Of a DNA stretch of 64,000 nt, positions 58,101-64,000 are shown piece after piece. Position numbers and translations under genes: made by a program. How positions within the stretch are numbered: the first letter of the stretch is position 1; the number at the start of each line of letters is the position of its first letter. The notes under the pieces are model-generated. The model was not told the origin of the DNA. It was given only the letters and a program-made list of their open reading frames with translations, and did not search any database. The DNA comes from Costus lasius (lineage: Eukaryota > Streptophyta > Magnoliopsida > Zingiberales > Costaceae), in NCBI GenBank assembly GCA_027563935.2, contig CM050449.1, positions 87,458,371-87,522,370 of the forward strand, given 5' to 3'.

Positions 58101-61100
58101 ATGTTTCTCATCATTAAATTAGGGAAATAGAATAATGGATAGCTAAATTCTCCCCTATAAATACATATATTTTACACCAGTTTGAATTAATGAGTTGTAG
58201 CTTTCATTCTATTTTTCTCCTCTTGTTCCCGAGCTTAGTCGTGGATACATAGTACTAATATAGATTTGAAGTCCACAATCACTCTTGGAACTATTGGAAA
58301 TTTTGATGGTACTAATTATCTTCTTTGGGCCTAATCCATGTGTTTCTATCTTGGCTCACATTGGAAAAATCAATATCTACCTGGCTCATCCCCATATTTC
58401 ACATATCCTTCATGTAACTATTGGAGATGGTGGTTGTTACCTCATTGTTTACTATAGAGTCTAAAAATGATATTTCTTAATACAACAAAAAAATTGAAAA
58501 GTTCTTGCCTCTAAGTATGTGCCTCAAGGAAATTTGTTATGTCTATTGCATATCTGGAGAGATATTCAGTTTGTGACAAGAAAAGTCTCTACCAAGTACT
58601 ATCCTTTACTTTACGTTAAGGGAAAGTAGGAGCAACTACCCGAGTATTATCCCACCATAGGTGATTTAGTTGTCACTCTCCAGCAACGTCAAGATTTTTT
58701 GGTTGCAAAGTTTCGTTGAGCATTAAATGACTCATATGTTATTGCTCAATCTCAACTATGAGTGGACTCCACTATTCTATCTATTCAGAATGTCTACTCT
58801 CACCTACCTTGTGTATCCTTGACAACACTAGCCACTGAGATGAGTATGCTCTCTTTAACTCCTCACAGGGGCAGTTCTTATAGCAATGGAAGATGTGGGG
58901 GGCCAGGCCATGTACGTGGTTCCTTTATCACTAACAATCCTACTTTCTATGAAAGAATAATACACATAGATGTTGATAGATTGATTGCCACTTTGTAACA
59001 GAGGCTATCAATTTAGGGTAGATTAATACATCATATACTAGATTAGTTATATCTCACATCTTCATCAAAGTTCCAAAGTTCTGAGTTCAACTAATTCTCG
59101 TAAGTTGTGAGATAAGTTGGGCATGATTGATATCTTTGCTCTAATTTGTGGGGGAGTGTTAAACTTAAAGTTAATGAAAGAACTCAATGTACTCGAGAAG
59201 GAGAGCTTCAGGAAGACCTGCATCACTTCAGGATTTCTAGCATCGTCTTGAGTGAAAATGTCTTGCGTTGGGATGATGTTTCTCAGCATTGAGGTGGGAA
59301 AATGAATAGCTAAATTCTCCCTTATAAATACACTTATTTTGCGCTAGTTTAAATTAATGAGTTGTAGTTTCACTTCCAATCTTCTCTTCTTCTTGGATGA
59401 GGAAAGCTCTAGCTAACCTATATCGACAATTAATGAGCATGGACATTGAGACTCATAGATACGTCTATTTTTAAAGTTATAGTTAAATTAAAACCTAAAT
59501 ACCTAAAAAATGATTAATTTTATTTTTTTGCCTATTTACAAGATATGCAGGATTGAATCGAATGGGTGGGACTAATCCAAAAGAGCAACTTGAGACTATT
59601 TTCATTGATTTGCTTGTACCATTTGGTGGTGCAATTGGGCTATATTGGTATCTATTGCTCCGGTCTAAGACTTATATACTAGTGTGAGGCAATATTCAAA
59701 ACTTTGGATTCATTATTGTAGTTAAAGCTGAAAACAAGAATTTACAATACAATCAAACTTGCCCATACTGAATGATTTTTTCTAGTTTAATGGGAGATTT
59801 ATTTGCATGATACAAATTTATTCAATTGGACTTGATATTGAACTTACTATCAAATATTCTTAATATACAATGTTGTATCGATCATGGTTTTTGATACCAA
59901 TTCATTCTGCCTGGACCAATAGTCCTAGATGAATCTGATATCAGTAGATGTAGTGTTAGTGTTAGCGTGTTCAGTATTGTTATCATATAATGTCAATGCA
60001 TATAGTATGTATCAATCTAAGACAAAAATCAATACACTGTTACAGGTACTTCCAAGCTTGGTCTCTATATAAGTATACTCATGCATTGTTGTGTATCAAT
60101 AGAAGAAGCTTCATGAGGTTCCAATTCATTGAGCTTGATGAGGCAATCCCTCCAACTAATAAAAATTGGCAATATTTCCTAGGAAATTATAAGCTTATAT
60201 TGTAAGATGATTAACTATTTCTCAACATTCCACTCTACATCTAGTCTTGAGCATGGCCTTCCTGATTTTGATATTTGAAGTCAGCGAGCACATATGTTCA
60301 CATTATTTTCTTTTGCTAAGAAATTTAGTGCTAAACTAGCTAATCAGCATATAATACATGACTACCCTAGTAAAGTTGTGGCATATGTTATTGATCATGC
60401 ATGTTCCCATGTATTTGTATATAATTTTTTTTTTATCAAATTTAGAACAAATAATTAGACTAGTAATTTTTTAATATTACTATAAATACTTTAGTAAGCT
60501 CAATGGGGATTAGCCTTAGCGCACTGATCAAGTTCATTGCAACTTGGGAAACCAAGGTTAATCTTGTGAATGAGCTCTGGCACACTGATGAAATTATGGT
60601 TTCTTATGTTGACCCTCTCAGTGCCCTAGATTGGTGAGATGCTAAGTTATCCTGCATAGGTAGGATAGTCTCTCTGGACCCTGACCCTGGATAGGTATAT
60701 TTGTCTGCAATCTATTAAAATTGTATCTTCAATAGTGAAGCAACTTATTGCATTACCATGGCACACTGCCTTAACTATGCAATAATTTACACTTTTCTAA
60801 GAACTTCCGTGTCTATTGCAGATAATCAAATTTCATATAAGAGCCAACTTCAAATTTATCTTCAAAAGAGAACAAAAGGTCTACCAACTTATTACTCTGT
60901 TAGTTGTGGTCAGCGTTTTAAATCTACTGTAAAAGTGGATGAGCAAGCATTCGAGAGTGAAGGATATTTTAATACAGTTAAGGAAGCTGAACAGTCTGCT
61001 GCAAAAATTGCTTTGATGTCTTTGTCTCCGGAAGGAAATCAACAAGTATAGACCAAACCTCCCTGATGTTACCTTTCTATTTCAAGTAGTTAATTTTCAT

Positions 61101-63000
61101 CTACTAAGTTTCTTGGTTCTTTTCAGGATGATCCTGTTATATACAAGAACCTCTTACAGGAATTTGCACAGAAAGAAGGACTTTGCATGCCAAACTACAC
61201 CACAACAAACACAGGCGACAGTTGCACGCCATCTTTCACTGCTATAGTGGAAGTTAAAGGTGAATATTTCCAAGGAGATGTTGCAAGAACCAAGAAACAA
61301 GCAGAGATGAATGCTGCAAAGGTTGCACTGTCTCAAATTCAGAGAAGTAAGTTATTCTTTGCTTTTCAACTGCCTCATCACATGTTTAGTCAAAAACGTA
61401 TTTTGTCAAGCACGTATGGAAGTTCTCTATCAAAATTTTGGTACTATTACTTGCACTCTCTTTCTTATTTACTTTTTCTAAGTTTGTTTGGTTAGCCTCT
61501 CCAAAGAAGTTAATGAGACTGCTTGTTATTGTTGTTGCAGCTGTTGCTGTGTATGAAAGATTGTTTGCTATAATAAGGATAATAGATGTTTGGTTAGATA
61601 TTATCTTGGCGTACTGTTTTCCTAATCAGTTGGAACAAAGTAGTTTCATCACGATTTAATACCTTGCAGGCAGATCAAGCAGATTATTATCCAAGCTTCC
61701 CGAAAAATGGCAAGTGCATATTGAATCTGAACCTGCTACTTCAACATTAGAGCCAATAGCTAATAAAAACTCTTTGATGCCAAGTTCTCTCTTGTTTGCT
61801 CCAAAATATACGAGTCAGAATGGAATAACAGCCAATATTGTTGCAGGTGATTTTCTAGTTTGTGGTGTATTTTTGTGTATGCTCGTTTATACGTTTATTT
61901 GAGCAACAAAAATTGTGCTCCTTCATGTCAAGTGCTTTTTTATGTATTTATTTCACATCAAATGGCTCCCATCTATGTTGATGCTTTGATCCCTTTTTTC
62001 TATTTAAAGCTCATCAGTGTGACCTCAATCACATCAATGGCTTTGGTTTAGCTCTTGAAGTGATAGGAATTATCCTGTAACTTCAGGAAGGCATCCAGAG
62101 TCTCAAAACTGCCGAATGTTTCTATACTTGGTGAACGACCTTGGTCACGATATTCTACTTTGTGCTGCTAATTTAATGTATATTTTGCAATGTAGGATAA
62201 TTCTTACATAACTAACAGTAATAGGAAAAGTTGTGGTATTTCCAATTTAAGCATAATCTTATGCATTATCATTAAATGTCACATAATTTGGTGAAATTTT
62301 GCAGATGACCATATGAAAATTGCTTCTGAATCCATGAAATCTCTTCTAGGTGGTCAGATAATCAATTCAGTGGAGGTTGCAAACAAAAATTGCATTGTTA
62401 TGCCTATACAGAAGCTGAAAAAGAATGGAGAAGCCCAGAATTGTTCTGTGTCTGAAGGTGGGAGCTCAGCTTGTTTCTTGAATCCCAATTGCTGATTTTC
62501 TTCGTAGCTGCATTTTTCCCTTGCTGATATATCTGTTTTGCACCTAATACATTTCTTGATGTATGATCATAATTGAGTACAATTTTGCAGCTGATCATTG
62601 GGCGACTTGTGAATCAACTGTGCATCCCGTAGGAGGTCAAATGATTGGTTCAACCGACTTCATCAAAACAGCTGAGAATGATCCTGCTAATGCAGTTGAT
62701 AAAAATGGCATTTTTGCCACTAAACAGAAGCCAGAGCCAGCTGCTTTTGTGAATAGTGGAAAATCCCAGCAAGATGTCCCGTCGGAAGTTGGGAACTCAG
62801 TGACGTCCTTCAATCCCGATTACTCTAATGGTGGTGCTGCAAGCATGAATAGTGAACTTCCTTGTTGCAGAAGCAGATCCTCATTGTCGTGCAACAGAGT
62901 GCAGGTCTATCCACGCAAATCTGACCTGGTTTTGCCTGAAGGTGCAATTGTTTTACCTTGTAGCGATGATAGATGGGTGGCTGTCAGTTTGGACATCTAA
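39909..63000 (+). CDS. Double-stranded RNA-binding protein (DRB family) with three dsRBMs, 480 aa, six exons
   Basis: Exons 39909-40167, 60822-61045, 61127-61346, 61670-61846, 62305-62457 and 62591-63000 join in frame to 1443 nt (480 codons plus stop); all introns are GT-AG. dsRBM1 (residues 1-70, [34 protein letters not shown]) is in exon 1, dsRBM2 (92-160, [33 protein letters not shown]) in exon 2, dsRBM3 (167-235, [33 protein letters not shown]) in exon 3. The remaining 245 residues are Ser/Asn-rich and end [16 protein letters not shown]. Plant DRB proteins partner Dicer-like enzymes in small-RNA pathways. Which DRB member this is cannot be set here. Intron 1 is 20,654 nt. The phase match across it (G|AT to Asp) supports one gene. 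Confidence 0.88.
40168..45207. other. DRB intron 1, left part: decayed repeats, no gene
   Basis: 40620-41030 holds two related phrases (CATTACAATCTCCC and TATTACAACCTCAC). 41590-41780 contains GGATTTATATAGGGGTG, whose reverse complement resembles 56030-56060. The GC-rich block at 42200-42570 and a related terminus at 44340 are listed separately. The 78-codon frame at 42962-43198 has no recognised domain. Confidence 0.45.
42203..42570. repeat. GC-rich repeat block with GGTACGG/CCGTACC ends
   Basis: Begins CAAGGTTCAAAAAACTGGTC and continues with GGTATACCG and GTACGGTACTAGTACC; the other side has ACCGGTACCGTACC and TATGGTACGG. A perfect 14-bp inverted repeat (TCGATTGAAGCTTC at 42383-42396, its complement at 42416-42429) lies in the middle. 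It looks like a short non-autonomous DNA element or hAT-end fragment. Confidence 0.5.
45208..45212. other. Target-site duplication GACAT, left copy
   Basis: GACAT precedes the LTR start. Further copies lie at 46650-46654 (AACAT) and 52766-52770 (GACAT). Confidence 0.7.
45213..46649 (+). repeat. Gypsy LTR, copy 1
   Basis: Starts TAATGCAAGAGGATCC and ends CGCTGCATAA. It contains a TATA-like CTTATAAAAGGG at 46106-46117 and an internal array of ~75-bp units around GGGCAGGCCATGTTC (45300-45600). Confidence 0.85.
46650..49601. repeat. Duplicated flank, copy 1, interrupted by a 1.74-kb insertion
   Basis: 46650-47644 and 49383-49601 together match 52766-53959. The copy ends at CATACATG, where pol sequence begins. 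No coding content. Confidence 0.85.
47645..49382 (+). mobile_element. Solo-LTR-like insertion, GC-rich
   Basis: The duplicated flank copy at 53741-53745 shows the empty site (ATTAA once); here ATTAA stands on both sides (47640-47644 and 49383-49387). The insert begins TTCTCACGCCCTG, close to the TGTCACGCCC start of many plant LTRs, and ends GGGCCTAAC(A). It has GCATATAAAAC at 47881. The open frames on both strands in 47895-49310 have no conserved domain. A 5-bp duplication fits an LTR element. Confidence 0.62.
49600..51247 (+). pseudogene. Gypsy pol fragment: RNase H and integrase
   Basis: Starts exactly at the RNase H motif [10 protein letters not shown], then [28 protein letters not shown] and IIANALSR. 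The integrase follows: H2C2 region ([24 protein letters not shown]), core start MNFVLGLPR with the first catalytic Asp changed to Asn, second Asp in [14 protein letters not shown] in another frame, third acidic residue in [11 protein letters not shown], and the C-terminal domain ending [12 protein letters not shown] stop at 50212 and frameshifts at about 50530 and 51046 show decay. RT, protease and gag are absent. Confidence 0.9.
51248..52765 (+). repeat. Gypsy LTR, copy 2 (1518 bp)
   Basis: Starts TGATGCAGGAGGATCC after the purine-rich AACCAGGGGAGAT and ends GTTGCATCA. Contains TATA-like CTTATAAAAGGG at 52161-52172 and ~75-bp internal units at 51310-51640. Confidence 0.88.
52766..53959. repeat. 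Duplicated flank, copy 2 (uninterrupted)
   Basis: Matches 46650-47644 plus 49383-49601. Carries the unoccupied ATTAA site at 53741-53745. After 53959 it runs on into unique intron DNA. Confidence 0.85.
53960..55830. other. DRB intron 1, AT-rich part without gene
   Basis: Contains an A-rich run (54659-54685). The long minus-strand open frame at 54896-55366 has AT-rich composition and no recognisable domain. Confidence 0.45.
55840..57010 (+). pseudogene. hAT element remnant, second copy (5' region and transposase N-terminal part)
   Basis: 56380-57010 aligns with 17080-17640 of the hAT pseudogene. Shared marks are ATATTGATTCCAAAG against ATATTGATCCCAAG, GATGATGCTT, and TATGAGATTG followed by AAGAATGTCAT. 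In translation, [10 protein letters not shown] and FHKSIDALA match hAT transposase positions. No C-terminal part is present. Frames are broken throughout. 56030-56130 (CCCCTATATAAACC) may be the element's promoter region. Confidence 0.5.
57080..57570. repeat. Repeat block with polypyrimidine core
   Basis: A CTT/TCC-rich core (57265-57470) lies between GGTGGTACGGATGG on the left and CCATACGGACTTGTATGG on the right, ending in the reverse complement of CAAGGTTTGAAGTATCGG. This arrangement is like 42203-42570. Open frames here are composition artefacts. Confidence 0.55.
57994..59400 (+). mobile_element. Small copia-derived LTR element with only a gag remnant
   Basis: Direct repeats start TGTTAAACTTGAAG at 57994 and TGTTAAACTTAAAG at 59157, the latter right after the polypurine tract TTTGTGGGGGAG. 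Each is about 240-270 bp. Both contain CTCCC(C/T)TATAAATACA and AATGAGTTGTAG. The interior has a broken gag: [14 protein letters not shown] and [18 protein letters not shown], the UBN2/retrotran-gag start of plant copia elements, and [10 protein letters not shown] with [13 protein letters not shown]. No pol is present. Confidence 0.7.
59401..60821. other. DRB intron 1, right end
   Basis: AT-rich, no recognisable gene or element. The acceptor TCTATTGCAG is at 60812-60821. Confidence 0.5.
60822..61346 (+). CDS. DRB gene exons 2 and 3 (dsRBM2 and dsRBM3)
   Basis: Exon 2 (60822-61045) follows TCTATTGCAG and ends AATCAACAA before GTATAG. Exon 3 (61127-61346) follows TTTTCAG and ends CAGAGAA before GTAAGT. 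The intron between them is 81 nt. Each exon holds one complete dsRBM with the lysine/alanine-rich last helix that contacts RNA. Confidence 0.88.
61670..63000 (+). CDS. DRB gene exons 4-6 (C-terminal region)
   Basis: Exons 61670-61846, 62305-62457 and 62591-63000 are each preceded by TTGCAG and followed by GT (except the last), and all keep phase 1. No known domain is seen. The region is polar and probably disordered, with a conserved-looking end including [14 protein letters not shown]. Confidence 0.82.
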
Positions 63001-64000
63001 GCAGTATGAGTAATGGCGTGTTCTCGAGGTGTCATGCGATGAGAAATGCAGTTTCATACTTATAAATATCCGCTTTTAACTAAGCCGAACAAAATCCCTG
63101 CTGTAAATATTCTCTTTTGAACAGGCTTTTGATGTGAATCTTATTTCTAATTTAGAGTAGCGTTTCTAATCTTGGTCGTACTGGGTGATATATTTCGTGC
63201 GAATGGGTCCAAGATATGACTAATATGTAAACCCTTTTTTTTATCGGTACATTTAGTTTTTAGTATATTTATATGTTGGTCACTTGATACATAATAGCCT
63301 CTGGAAATCAGACCAACACACTGGCACAAATTGACATTTACTGAGAATCTTGAAGTTAGTGTTTTCTTTATATTGTGGGTTTATTAGGTTGTAAGTTGGC
63401 AATAGATCCTCTGTAAAGTTTGCGTTAAGAGTGGTCGAACTACGAGAGTTCTTCATTTAAGTCTTCAGTTTTCATGTGAGTTATTTGTTGCATGAAAATC
63501 AGAACAATTCTATGTGCAATGGACCTGTAGAGGAAAGTAATTTTTGGGTAAAAGAAGTATATGTCAGAAGATTTAAAGTTGAAATTAATAAATTCTTTTC
63601 AGAAGAATCGCTTCACGCAGTTTATTAGAATGTAGTACAATAAAAATCCATTAACTCTGGCTCTTTTGTATTGCTATAAGCTTTGAAAATTGCGTTTGAT
63701 ATGATCTAGTTGACAAATGCACATTCATGTTAAGATGGGAATGCCAATAGAAATTGAATTTAAAGAATGCTTTTGTTTGAAAATCAGTGTTGACCTTATC
63801 TAAAATGTTTCAACGGGGCTTTATGTCTCCATTAATTTTTTAACCACCAAAAGGAGATATCAACAGAGCAAATGCCTGATGTTCAAGTTGTTGAACCTAA
63901 TGAACATATATTGTTAGCTTGCACATGGCATTTAATGAGTATTATTCAATGAGAATGATTAAATAAAGGGAAATACAATCACCTTGGCCACCCGCTACAA
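63001..64000. other. 3' flank of the DRB gene
   Basis: Presumed 3' UTR for roughly the first 200 bases (short T-rich stretches, no clear AATAAA near), then intergenic DNA. No further gene is seen up to the window end. Confidence 0.45.

Noticed and set aside
1..64000. tRNA, rRNA, CRISPR or bacterial-type operons
   Set aside because: Looked for on both strands; nothing convincing was seen. Tandem arrays present are minisatellites, not spacer-repeat arrays.

Overview
This is nuclear DNA of a flowering plant, probably a monocot (low confidence). Pointers are a MIKC-type MADS-box gene, a plant dsRNA-binding protein gene (DRB family), an L-type lectin receptor kinase relic, and dense Ty3/gypsy, Ty1/copia and hAT remnants in AT-rich DNA. 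No prokaryotic features, rRNA or tRNA genes were found. Two host genes can be modelled exon by exon, both on the + strand: the 3' part of a SOC1/TM3-clade MADS-box gene (exons 21505-22534, exon 1 not in the window) and a complete three-dsRBM DRB gene (39909-63000, 480 codons plus stop) whose first intron is 20.65 kb and full of transposons.

Layout. 1-8059: a Tekay/Del-type gypsy element on the minus strand (left LTR cut by the window edge), inserted into the RNase H region of a minus-strand copia element (8060-13625). 13626-21504: decayed DNA with a hAT transposase pseudogene (17.0-18.5 kb). 21505-22534: MADS-box exons. 23085-28015: an element-like unit bounded by long inverted arrays of ~43-bp minisatellite repeats; inside it lie a small LTR retrotransposon carrying a DnaJ-family gene fragment and a fragment of a ribosomal protein L27a gene. 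28332-29290: LTR-like DNA. 29290-30936: DNA that reads like a mitochondrial insert. 30937-37840: a young non-autonomous Athila-like LTR element with an unusual acidic CCHC-containing ORF. 37962-39122: a doubly truncated lectin receptor kinase pseudogene ending in a hairpin. 39909-63000: the DRB gene.

The DRB first intron (40168-60821) contains a rearranged gypsy element. Its LTR plus ~1.2 kb of flanking DNA occur twice in direct orientation, and the target-site duplication GACAT appears three times. This fits a tandem duplication followed by LTR-LTR recombination. Only one copy of the flank carries a further 1.74-kb solo-LTR-like insertion. The intron also holds a copia gag-only mini-element and hAT remnants.

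Most of the window is therefore transposon history around two host genes. The most unusual items are the gene-carrying small LTR element inside an inverted-repeat-bounded unit, the non-autonomous Athila-like family with its acidic ORF and TTACGG/CCGTAA palindromes, and the DRB intron rearrangement.
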